DNA from: Prolixibacteraceae bacterium
GTDB taxonomy: Bacteria; Bacteroidota; Bacteroidia; Bacteroidales; Prolixibacteraceae
Reading direction: 5' to 3'
Length of the DNA: 58,181 nt
NCBI GenBank assembly: GCA_003516705.1
Contig: DPCJ01000006.1
Coordinates: 1-58,181, forward strand
The notes under the pieces were generated by a model, which was not told where the DNA came from, searched no databases, and saw nothing but the letters and a program-made list of their open reading frames with translations. The position numbers were made by a program, and so were the translations under genes. The number at the start of each line of letters is the position of its first letter. Position 1 is the first letter of the stretch. This document shows, one piece after another, positions 17,359 through 25,431 of this stretch.

Positions 17359-20235
17359 ATGCTTAATACCATTATTAATCAAAAGAAAAATTTCTGGTTG
17401 CAATCTGAAGATTGTGCTGTTAAAGATTTGGTTAGTTACATCCGAAACAATGGACAATTGCGCGATACACAAATTGAAGCCATAGAAACTTATTTGTTTT
17501 TGAAGGTGAAAGGAAAGAATAAACCGTTGTGGCAATTGTTTTCAGAAGGGTTTTTCTCGACAGAACTTGACTTGTCAAAGTTAAACATCAACCAATCGGC
17601 GAGAGAATATTTATCAGAAAACAGAAGCGCTTTAGCTTTGTATGATTTCGCAAAGCAGCAGAAAATTGAGGGTTTGGAGAAGGAAATCATTAAAAATCCG
17701 ACGACTTTAGACTACGACACAATTATTAAAAGCATTTTCTACAATGTCAGCTATGCCGACTATTTATTGAGTTTACCAATGGGTGCCGGAAAAACTTTTT
17801 TGATGGCTGCCTTTATTTATCTCGATTTATATTTTGCAGACAACGAACCTGAAAATAAAATTTTTGCACATAATTTTCTGGTACTTATCCCTTCCGGACT
17901 AAAATCGTCAATTGTACCCAGTTTAAGGACAATTCAGAATTTCGATCCTTCCTGGGTTTTGCCTGAACCATCTGCCAGTAAGCTCGAAAGGCTATTGCGT
18001 TTTGACGTGCTTGACGAACAAAAATCAGCGAAGAAGAGCAACAAAGCAAGAAACCCCAATGCTCAAAAAGTAAATGCGTGTTTACCAAATCCCTTCGGAC
18101 ATGTATTTGTTGTGAATGCAGAGAAGGTGATTTTAGAAAGCTTTAAATTCAATGCACAAACCGTGTTGGAATTGGACGAGGAGGAAAAGGATACATCTAA
18201 CGATTTAAAAAGGTTGTTTGGTCAGATTCCAAATCTTTCAATACTCATCGACGAAGTTCACCATGCTGCTACCGATGAGGTTAAACTTAGGCAAGCCGTA
18301 AATTATTGGCATAGCAAAGGAAACATTACTACTGTTTTAGGTTTTTCGGGAACACCTTATCTGCAAGGGGCAGAAATCATAAAAGCCGGAAACTACTCGT
18401 TTAAGTTTTCACAAATTACCAATACCGTTTATTATTATCCCTTGGTGACGGCAATTAAGAAATTCCTGAAAACGCCAACGGTAAAAATCGGCGAAAATCT
18501 TGACCGTTTTCAAATCATACAAAAAGGAATAGCTGATTTTGATTCTCGATACAAGTCAAAAGTTTACGACAATGGCGCTATTGCTAAAATTGCAATTTAT
18601 TGCAGCAATATTGAAGTGCTGGAAGAAGAGGTTTACCCATTTTTAACAGGTGAATTAAAAATCAATCCTGAAGAGATATTGAAGTTTCATGGAGGCAATA
18701 AGTCTTACTCTTTGCCCAAAGAAAATGAATTGGAATTTCGCTCACTGGATTCGTTTCTCTCAAAGAAAAGATATATTCTCCTAGTTCAGGTTGGCAAAGA
18801 GGGGTGGGATTGTCCGAGTCTGACCGCAGTGATTTTGTCGCAAAAAGGCGATAGTCCGCAAAACATGGTGCTTCAAACATCATGTCGTTGTTTGCGCCAG
18901 GTAGATAAAGACAGGGAAGAAACCGCACTGATTTGGTTGAATAAAGACAATGCTGATACCTTGAACAAGCAATTGAAACAAGAACAAAACAGCAGCATTG
19001 ATGAATTAAATAAAACCCGGCGCACCGGAAATGCTGAAATGATTGAGCGCCATTCAAGAATGGATTACCTGCAATTACCCAAAGTAGAATTCTACCAGAT
19101 GAAGATTACTTATCAATCGGTTGATGAAGAAGAAACTGCCAACACCGAAGCAAAGTTAAAAACGGTAATAAATTCCATCGACGATTTTAAAATTACAGCA
19201 TTAATTACCACCAGTGATATTTCCAATATTGACACTGGTAGTATTGACGTTTTAAATGAAACAGGTATAGCCATCGCCAATTACAACCAATGGCTTTTTG
19301 AAATTTCGCGGCAAAGCTTTGATCATATTCCGGAAATTCAATTGCATCATTTTGACTGCGAACTCAAAGAAATCTTTGAGATGATTTCGTTTGAAAAGGA
19401 TGGACAACGCTATTTCAACGAGCTTTACGATTTGTATTCGATTCAATCAAAAATCAGGCTGGCATTTAGCATTAAAAAAACCTTACAAACCGAAGCAGAG
19501 GTTATTCCCCAAAAGGCAGAACTACTGGTTGCTGGAAAGCTGAACAAAATTGAGAAAAATCCAAAGCTTTATCCCGATTATGAAGAAGCAATCAGGATTC
19601 TGGAATTAGATAAAAACGATACTCCAATTGATATTGACCTTTCCGAAATTCAGAATGCTTATGAAACCATGAAACAAACGATGGAAGCTCAAGGCATGGG
19701 GCAGTTTGTTCAATCGTTCGACAGTTTTAAAAAACAATTCGAAGCTCCGAAAACGGTAAAACTAAAAGACCATACTTTTCATTATTTGCCTTACAATTTT
19801 GGCACAAGCAGCAGCAGTGGGTTTGAAGCCGAAGCGTTGCAAAAGGCTTTGCAACTTAGCGATTTCAACATGAAGCAATTGGAAATTTACTACAATGGCG
19901 AGCCGGGACTGACAGAATTTGTGATTAATTGCTTTGCCAAAGAAGGAAAGTACTGGAAAAATGTTGGAAAATATACCACCGATTTTTTGGTTGTAAAGCG
20001 AACAGAAAAAAACAAAATTCATAAGGCGTTGCTTGTCGAAACCAAAGGAAAAATCTACGCCGAGGATAAAGTTTTTCAACGAAAGAAAAGATATATCGAG
20101 AACGAGTTTCTAAAACTCAATGCTGAAAAATTCGGTTACCAGCGCTTCGACTTTCTTTATCTGGAAGACGGGAAAGACATTACAGCGAACATTAGCAAAT
20201 TGAACAACAAGATAAACCAATTCTTTAACGATTAA
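17359..20235 (+). CDS. Type III restriction enzyme, Res (helicase-nuclease) subunit
   Basis: About 958 residues from the ATG at 17359. A superfamily 2 helicase core has Walker A MGAGKT (141-146), the DEVH box at 298-301, a SGTPY motif III, and C-terminal helicase motifs in VGKEGWDCPSL and CRCLRQ. Near the C-terminus, D875 (TTDF) and E894-x-K896 (ETKGK) form a PD-(D/E)XK nuclease site. This order is typical of Res subunits, which translocate from asymmetric recognition sites and cut DNA in complex with Mod. The mod gene starts 2 bp after its stop. Here res comes before mod, the reverse of the commoner order. All motifs look intact. Confidence 0.9.
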   Translation: MLNTIINQKKNFWLQSEDCAVKDLVSYIRNNGQLRDTQIEAIETYLFLKVKGKNKPLWQLFSEGFFSTELDLSKLNINQSAREYLSENRSALALYDFAKQQKIEGLEKEIIKNPTTLDYDTIIKSIFYNVSYADYLLSLPMGAGKTFLMAAFIYLDLYFADNEPENKIFAHNFLVLIPSGLKSSIVPSLRTIQNFDPSWVLPEPSASKLERLLRFDVLDEQKSAKKSNKARNPNAQKVNACLPNPFGHVFVVNAEKVILESFKFNAQTVLELDEEEKDTSNDLKRLFGQIPNLSILIDEVHHAATDEVKLRQAVNYWHSKGNITTVLGFSGTPYLQGAEIIKAGNYSFKFSQITNTVYYYPLVTAIKKFLKTPTVKIGENLDRFQIIQKGIADFDSRYKSKVYDNGAIAKIAIYCSNIEVLEEEVYPFLTGELKINPEEILKFHGGNKSYSLPKENELEFRSLDSFLSKKRYILLVQVGKEGWDCPSLTAVILSQKGDSPQNMVLQTSCRCLRQVDKDREETALIWLNKDNADTLNKQLKQEQNSSIDELNKTRRTGNAEMIERHSRMDYLQLPKVEFYQMKITYQSVDEEETANTEAKLKTVINSIDDFKITALITTSDISNIDTGSIDVLNETGIAIANYNQWLFEISRQSFDHIPEIQLHHFDCELKEIFEMISFEKDGQRYFNELYDLYSIQSKIRLAFSIKKTLQTEAEVIPQKAELLVAGKLNKIEKNPKLYPDYEEAIRILELDKNDTPIDIDLSEIQNAYETMKQTMEAQGMGQFVQSFDSFKKQFEAPKTVKLKDHTFHYLPYNFGTSSSSGFEAEALQKALQLSDFNMKQLEIYYNGEPGLTEFVINCFAKEGKYWKNVGKYTTDFLVVKRTEKNKIHKALLVETKGKIYAEDKVFQRKKRYIENEFLKLNAEKFGYQRFDFLYLEDGKDITANISKLNNKINQFFND

Positions 20236-20237
20236 TT

Positions 20238-22088
20238 ATGCCAGTCAAATACATTCCCTATTATCCGAACACCATAGAAGGTCAGGCCGTTTTAGACAAT
20301 ATTACCCGCACACAACGGGTTCTGCGCTACCGCGAAAACGACAAAGTTTACGACCGTATCAAACGTGGAATGCCTTATTTCGAAGTTGAACCAATAGAAA
20401 CGGTTGGTGATGAATCTGAAAATCTGGTGATACGTGGCGAATGTATTTCGGCTTGTGCTTACCTCAAAGAGCAAGGCATAAAAGTGGATTTGGTTTATAT
20501 TGACCCACCGTTTGCAAGCGGTGCTGACTATGCAAAAAAAGTCTATTTACGCAAAAATCCTAAATTGGCTGAAAAAGTCGCAGCAGCCGAACAAGAAATG
20601 GATTTGGAAGAACTTAAGGCATTTGAGGAGAAAATGTATGGAGATATCTGGCAAAAGGAAGATTACCTGAATTGGATGTATGAAAACCTAATGGCTATTA
20701 AGAGTGTAATGGGTGAAACTGCAAGTATTTACGTTCATTTAGATTGGCATATTGGTCATTATGTGAAAATAGTAATGGATGAGGTTTTTGGAGAAGACAA
20801 TTTTTTGAATGAAGTCATCTGGTATTACTCGAATAAAATGAGCCGAAATAGTAAGGATTTTGCTAGAGCTCACGATAGTTTATTCTTTTATAAAAACTCG
20901 GATGAGAATGTTTTTACGGAAATAAAAATTGAAAGAGATGAACCCGTTATGCAAAGTAAAAGGGTCTGGACAGGTCAAAAAAATATGAGAGCAAGGGATG
21001 AAGATGGAAATATTATATATGAATTGTCTTATGAAGTAAAAGCCAATGATGTATGGGACATACCTTATGTAGCTTCTACAGACAAACAAAGAGTTGATTA
21101 CGCGACCCAAAAACCAGAAGCACTGTTACAACGAATTATAGATGCAAGCAGCGAAATAGGAATGGTTGTGGCTGATTTCTTTGGAGGAAGTGGTGTTACA
21201 GCAAAAGTAGCCAACGATTTGGGTCGTAAATTTATTCATTGTGATATTGGCATCAATAGCATTCAAACGGTAAGAGACAGACTGAAAGAATCCAAGGCTA
21301 ATTTTCAAATTTTGGAAATTAAAGACGGGGTAAGTTTATTCCGTAATCCACAGCAGACGATGGATAAATTGGCAATGCTTATTCCCGGTTTGCAAAAAGG
21401 AGTAAAAGGCATCAACGATTTTTGGTTTGGAGCAATCACCAAAAGCGAAGAAGGTACAGTGCCAGTGTATGTGCCAAATCTGCTTAATACACAGGAGAAA
21501 GTGCTGGATATTCCGTTGATAAACACAATCGTCAATCAGGAATTACAAAATCTGGAAGTCAATGCAAAAAAAGTAATCGTTTATTATATCGACATCGACG
21601 ACCAAAAAGCATTGGGAAAATTTATCAAAGACAACAATGCCACCGAAATCGAGGTAGAACTTAAAGACTTGAAAAACCTGCTTCACGATGTTGTATTTGA
21701 GGATATTGTAGAATTTGGAATATCACAATCAGATATTGGTTATATCATTGAAATTACAAAATTTATTAGTGACAGGCTAATTCAGAAAATCAGCGAGTTT
21801 AATCAGAAAGGAAATTTACAATCCTTATCTAAGGGTAAGAAGTTTGAACCAATAAGTATTAGCGAAGAAGGTCTCGAACTCATAGAACTCATAGCACTTG
21901 ATTGTAAAAACTCAACCGGACAATGGCACAGTACCGCTGAAATAAAAATCGACAAACTCGGCTATGTTATCAAAGATGGCTTAAAAACAAAGGAATTTTG
22001 GGATGGAAAAATAACCTGTATTGAAACACCGAAACGGATAAAAATCAGGAATATCAGTGGCGATGAAACGATTAGAATACTTGAATAG
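20238..22088 (+). CDS. Type III restriction-modification methyltransferase, Mod subunit
   Basis: 616 residues. The catalytic motif IV, DPPF (D89-F92), precedes the AdoMet-binding motif I, FFGGSG (314-319). This is the beta-class order of N6-adenine methyltransferases used by type III systems. The segment between them (about 185-290) is the target recognition region that sets the sequence specificity for both modification and restriction. An acidic stretch at 112-135 and a long C-terminal domain from about 370 match Mod proteins that bind Res. It begins 2 bp after res, so the pair is one operon. DPPF instead of DPPY is a tolerated variant. No simple-repeat tract that would make it phase variable is seen. 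Confidence 0.92.
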   Translation: MPVKYIPYYPNTIEGQAVLDNITRTQRVLRYRENDKVYDRIKRGMPYFEVEPIETVGDESENLVIRGECISACAYLKEQGIKVDLVYIDPPFASGADYAKKVYLRKNPKLAEKVAAAEQEMDLEELKAFEEKMYGDIWQKEDYLNWMYENLMAIKSVMGETASIYVHLDWHIGHYVKIVMDEVFGEDNFLNEVIWYYSNKMSRNSKDFARAHDSLFFYKNSDENVFTEIKIERDEPVMQSKRVWTGQKNMRARDEDGNIIYELSYEVKANDVWDIPYVASTDKQRVDYATQKPEALLQRIIDASSEIGMVVADFFGGSGVTAKVANDLGRKFIHCDIGINSIQTVRDRLKESKANFQILEIKDGVSLFRNPQQTMDKLAMLIPGLQKGVKGINDFWFGAITKSEEGTVPVYVPNLLNTQEKVLDIPLINTIVNQELQNLEVNAKKVIVYYIDIDDQKALGKFIKDNNATEIEVELKDLKNLLHDVVFEDIVEFGISQSDIGYIIEITKFISDRLIQKISEFNQKGNLQSLSKGKKFEPISISEEGLELIELIALDCKNSTGQWHSTAEIKIDKLGYVIKDGLKTKEFWDGKITCIETPKRIKIRNISGDETIRILE

Positions 22089-22211
22089 TTATAGATATTT
22101 TAAGAATTGACAACAGCAAAATCATTGAGGTGGTTGTTCAATAAAAAAGGTATAATCCGATTCTACAATCAATATTTCGGCTAAAGCCAAAAATCATATC
22201 GAATATCAAAT

Positions 22212-22231
22212 CAACGCCATAAATGGCGTTG
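22212..22231. repeat. Short perfect hairpin in the gap after mod
   Basis: CAACGCCAT and ATGGCGTTG form a 9-bp perfect stem with a 2-bp loop. It sits in the gene-free gap 22089-22348, just after a GGCTAAAGCC block at 22178-22187. Both words recur in intergenic palindromes of Bacteroidota. It lies about 120 bp after mod and lacks a T-tract, so it is better called a dispersed repeat than a terminator. The rest of this gap shows nothing recognisable. Confidence 0.55.
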
Positions 22232-22348
22232 CTAATCAGGCGCGTTTTAAAATATAAACAGGGTTATTCAAGGACAAAAAATCAAATTCATACCAAATCA
22301 AATTCACACAAAATTAAATCTGAAAGTTAATCAATTGGCTTACCCATT

Positions 22349-22632
22349 CTGATAAGGTGTTTCCCCTCCCGGATAACCCCGGCACCCCTCCCGGATTGAG
22401 TTTTTCCCCGGTCGGATAGGCAAATGCCCCGCCCGGATTGAAGTTTTTTTGAAAACGGATAGGGTTGGCAGTCGGTCGGATAGGTTGGCGGGCCAGCCGG
22501 ATTGAAATTCCCGGCTCCCGGATAACCTGATGACCCTCCCGGATAGCAGTTTTACCCGTCCGGATAAGGTGGTGACCCTCCCGGATAGGTGTTTCACCCG
22601 GTCGGATAGGATGGTGACCCCTCCAGATAGGG
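22349..22632. repeat. Tandem array of 14 degenerate 21-22-bp units
   Basis: Fourteen units share a core CCGGATA or CCGGATT at a spacing of 21 bp, with a few of 22 bp. The remaining 13-14 bp vary, although GGTGGTGACCCTCC-like fillers recur. As 21 is a multiple of three, the array stays open in two frames of the minus strand and gives spurious ORFs with a seven-residue period. There is no long constant repeat with unique spacers, so it is not a CRISPR array. It sits between mod and an unrecognised - strand gene, beyond that gene's terminator. Function unknown. Confidence 0.85.
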
Positions 22633-22646
22633 TACGGGAATAAAAA

Positions 22647-22671
22647 GAGGCTATCCCAAAAGGACAGCCTC
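22647..22671 (-). terminator. Rho-independent terminator of the 22738-23490 gene
   Basis: A 10-bp stem with one mismatch (GAGGCTGTCC pairing with GGATAGCCTC on the minus strand) encloses a short TTTTG loop and is followed on the minus strand by TTTTTATT. It lies 67 bp after the stop of the minus-strand gene. On the plus strand it is followed by CAATTTT, so it may work weakly in that direction too. Confidence 0.75.
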
Positions 22672-22737
22672 AATTTTACAATGTCAAACAATTCCCAAAA
22701 AAACGGTCGCCATCTCCCTGGCGGGAAATTTCAAAAA

Positions 22738-23490
22738 TTAATCAGTTTGCGAATCTGCGGGTGGTTGTGGTGTATCTGAGTTGTTGTTTTTTTGCCGCAG
22801 GTAATCGCTGCGGTAGCCTTTCAGTCGTTTTTCGTTTTTCCAGAAAACATATTTTCCGGCATCCCTGATTTCGTCAACCATTTGTTTCAGGTAAACAAAG
22901 GCTTTGTCGCGTATCATTTTTGTTTCGCTTTGAACTGATTTGTCGCCATTGGCGGCAGCCAGCAGTTCGGCCATTGCAGCCGATTTTTCGGCAGCCACAT
23001 CAAGTTTGCTTAAATCGAACCCAATGTTTTGCAGCAGCGCAGTGTTGTTTTTACCCAGCACCGAGAGGTCGTTTAAATCCTGAATCATATCGCTGTTGGT
23101 ATTGCCGTCGGCAATTGCAGCCACGCGGGCAGTAAGCGATGCCTCGTTGCGGAAAGCATACCTGAAAGTATGCACCAATTCGTCGCGCAGGTCAAAAGCG
23201 AGTGGCGACTGAATTCCCCATTCGCGTTGTGCATCCAGTTGAGCATTACGATCTTTAAACCATACCGATTGTGCTTCGCGCAGTGCACCGGCGCGCACCG
23301 CCATGTCACCAATTTTTACTTCGGTAATTCCAACAGCAGCCAATGGCACCAGGTCCATTATGCTCCATTTCCCAAGGTTTTCTGCTTCCTGCAGGTACAC
23401 ATCCACCGGAATGGTTGGTTCAACTGCATCTTTGTCGGGGATGGCCTTAATTTCCCCGATTTTTGCATTGTAATCATCAATGTTAGCCAT
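22738..23490 (-). CDS. Conserved-looking cytoplasmic protein, function unknown
   Basis: 250 residues, no signal peptide, no membrane segment. I do not recognise the family. The central part is helical and alanine-rich (SAAMAELLAAANGDKS). The last third contains a motif DAGKYVFWKNEKRLKGYRSDY followed by a polar, proline- and asparagine-rich tail. It stands alone, with a leader of several hundred bases upstream that contains hairpins, and a good terminator downstream. The ATG at 23490 is supported by the start of the coherent coding pattern. The neighbouring tandem array and type III system make an accessory function possible, but nothing in the sequence shows one. Confidence 0.7.
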   Translation of the reverse strand: MANIDDYNAKIGEIKAIPDKDAVEPTIPVDVYLQEAENLGKWSIMDLVPLAAVGITEVKIGDMAVRAGALREAQSVWFKDRNAQLDAQREWGIQSPLAFDLRDELVHTFRYAFRNEASLTARVAAIADGNTNSDMIQDLNDLSVLGKNNTALLQNIGFDLSKLDVAAEKSAAMAELLAAANGDKSVQSETKMIRDKAFVYLKQMVDEIRDAGKYVFWKNEKRLKGYRSDYLRQKNNNSDTPQPPADSQTD

Positions 23491-24002
23491 AAATTTTTAC
23501 TTTTAAACGGTTTTTAATGGCCCGTTAAAGGGCGTTATTTATCTCACTTCCGGCGGGTGTTTACGGCACCTGCCGGTTTTATTTCCGGGTAGTTCTTAAA
23601 TTGTAAAACTTCTTTTCTTTTGTTTATACTCCCGGTTTTCCGGGCAGGGTTTTCTGCTGATTGCTTATTGTTTATTTTACGGGTTATTGTTTTTACCTGT
23701 TGTTTAACGTTTTGTGCTCCCGAAGGTAAGCCATTTTACAAAACAAGTCAATAGATTATGTTGTAAAACATAAATTGCGATTAAACCGTTGGCAGCGGTA
23801 TCACATGTATAGAAAAATGATGATTCAATGCGATATTCGATCCTGTTGCCGCACGAATGCTAAGAAAATTATCGGATATATTCAGGCAGACTATTTACAG
23901 CTGTTTTGTAATCATTATGTTGTTGACAGTATAAAAGACGGATGGAATACCGATGTTTAAGCTATGTTGTATAGCTTTCCGGCAATAAGTCAGTTTAAAT
24001 TT
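23491..24002. other. 512-bp gap with leader hairpins, no supported gene
   Basis: This is the upstream region of the 22738-23490 gene and the downstream side of the Sua5 operon. It holds a hairpin CCGGCGGGTG/CACCTGCCGG (23550-23576, one mismatch), a GCCC...GGGC palindrome near 23520-23533, and paired TTTTACAA/TTGTAAAA words around 23734-23767. The hairpins would lie in the 5' leader of the minus-strand gene. A 61-codon + strand ORF at 23775-23960 has no recognisable content and is not annotated as a gene. Confidence 0.5.
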
Positions 24003-24965
24003 TTAGTTTGTTGAATTATTGTATTGATATGCAGCTTTTTTTAGCCTGTCCATAATGGCAATACCCAATCCTTTTTCTTCAACAGGTTCTATGTAAATAC
24101 GCTGCACGATTTCATCCTCTTCCATGGCATGAAGTGAGGCGAACAAGTTGGCAGAAATCTCAATTTTATTGTGGGATTGAGAAGTATAGATAACCGTTTT
24201 TGATAAGTTCCCGGCTTTATTCTTCCCATGTAAAATCAGCCCGGAGAATTCAGGTAAGCTTTCTAACGGTTCATTAATAATAAACAGTGGTTTTTTTGGA
24301 GAATAATGACTTTTAAGCAAGCCGGGTGAAACTAATTTTTCGGGTTTTGTGCTATTGAAAATAAAGGTATTTGGCAATGCTTTTTCTATATCGTCCAATG
24401 TAATAAACCCGGGACGCAACAACCGACAAGTATTTCCTTCGATAGAAACAATGGTAGATTCAATCCCAACCGATGTATTGCCACCATCTAAAATGTAATC
24501 GACATTGGGTAATTGTTTTTTAACATGATGTGCATTTACCGGGCTAAGTTGCCCGAATTTATTGGCACTCGGTGCTGCTATCGGGCACCCGGCCTGTTTT
24601 ATTAATTCAAGTGCAATTGAATTATCGGGCATGCGAATCCCTACGGTGTCGAGTCCTGAGGTAACAATATCGGGAACAACAACGCTTTTGGGCAGCACAA
24701 GGGTTAACGGACCCGGCCAAAAATGTTTAGCCAAACGCATTATATTTTCATTGATACCTGCACATAATGTTGAAAGGTCGTCGAATGAAGCTATGTGTAC
24801 AATTAATGGATCGAAAGATGGGCGTTCTTTTAGTTCGAAGATTTTTGCAACAGCAAAAGGGTTAAGTGCATTTGCACCTAACCCGTAAACTGTTTCTGTG
24901 GGGAAGGCTACCAAACCCCCATTTTTAATTATTTGCGCAGCTTCGCTAATACTATTCTTAGTCAT
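24003..24965 (-). CDS. Threonylcarbamoyl-AMP synthase, Sua5/YrdC family
   Basis: 320 residues. The YrdC domain (1 to about 200) has the entry GGLVAFPTETVYGLG, the KxR substrate motif K46-E-R48-P and the SxN motif in PSANKFGQLSP. Residues about 230-315 form the extra Sua5 domain. The family makes threonylcarbamoyl-AMP from threonine, bicarbonate and ATP for the t6A37 modification of ANN-decoding tRNAs. The ATG overlaps the stop of the PurE-like gene by 8 bp, so it is the last gene of a tightly coupled operon with DUF4914. Whether it is the housekeeping copy or a paralogue tied to this operon cannot be decided from the window, so I give no gene symbol. Confidence 0.92.
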   Translation of the reverse strand: MTKNSISEAAQIIKNGGLVAFPTETVYGLGANALNPFAVAKIFELKERPSFDPLIVHIASFDDLSTLCAGINENIMRLAKHFWPGPLTLVLPKSVVVPDIVTSGLDTVGIRMPDNSIALELIKQAGCPIAAPSANKFGQLSPVNAHHVKKQLPNVDYILDGGNTSVGIESTIVSIEGNTCRLLRPGFITLDDIEKALPNTFIFNSTKPEKLVSPGLLKSHYSPKKPLFIINEPLESLPEFSGLILHGKNKAGNLSKTVIYTSQSHNKIEISANLFASLHAMEEDEIVQRIYIEPVEEKGLGIAIMDRLKKAAYQYNNSTN

Positions 24966-25431
24966 TAATCAAATTGTTATCGGCTTCTTCCAATTCATTT
25001 CTCTTTTTGTCATGATAATCAATAATCCGTTTTTGAATGTCAGGGTTTGATAAACCAAGTATTTTTGCCGCTGCCAAAGCTGCATTTTCGGGGCTTAAAA
25101 TTGTTAAAGGTGCAACACCCGAAGGCATACGGATACTCGAATATAAATCGGCACCTCCAAATTTATCGCTGTAGGGCGGGCAGGCAATTACAGGGCAGTG
25201 TGTTTGAGCATCGGTAAAGCCACTGAGTGCATTGCTCATACCGGCAATGGTGATGAAAACCACGTTCTCCTTCTCGTACTCCTTTATCAGGTTGTAACAT
25301 TTTAATGGTACTTTATGCGCCGATGCTATTCTGGAAATCGTCGCAATTTTAAATAGCTGTAATACGCTGCTTATCTGATTAGCCCATTCAAGGTCGGCCT
25401 TAGAACCCATTATTATCACCACTTTGCTCAT
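24958..25431 (-). CDS. Class II PurE-like AIR carboxylase family protein
   Basis: 157 residues with the PurE fold: MGSKADLEWA at the N-terminus, SAHK at 37-40, then IAGMSNALSG and SSIRMPSGVAPLTILSPENAA. The lysine in SAHK (arginine in class I), the SN-LSG loop and the CPP and RMPSG motifs match class II enzymes. These carboxylate aminoimidazole ribonucleotide directly with CO2, as in animal PAICS and some spirochaetes, whereas most bacteria use class I PurE with PurK. It overlaps the DUF4914 gene by 32 bp and the Sua5 gene by 8 bp. No other purine gene is near, so it may serve a different but related carboxylation. Family assignment is good; substrate is inferred. Confidence 0.85.
   Translation of the reverse strand: MSKVVIIMGSKADLEWANQISSVLQLFKIATISRIASAHKVPLKCYNLIKEYEKENVVFITIAGMSNALSGFTDAQTHCPVIACPPYSDKFGGADLYSSIRMPSGVAPLTILSPENAALAAAKILGLSNPDIQKRIIDYHDKKRNELEEADNNLIND

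Noticed and set aside
22349..22632. The tandem array as a CRISPR array
   Set aside because: The constant part is only 7-8 bp, units are 21-22 bp, fillers resemble one another and no cas gene is present.
22314..22691. Minus-strand ORFs of 125 and 85 codons with a seven-residue repeat
   Set aside because: They run through the 21-bp tandem array and, in one case, through the terminator hairpin. They are open only because the period is a multiple of three.
23775..23960. 61-codon plus-strand ORF in the gap before the Sua5 gene
   Set aside because: No recognisable motif, no promoter or ribosome site; a chance ORF or a very old remnant cannot be told apart.
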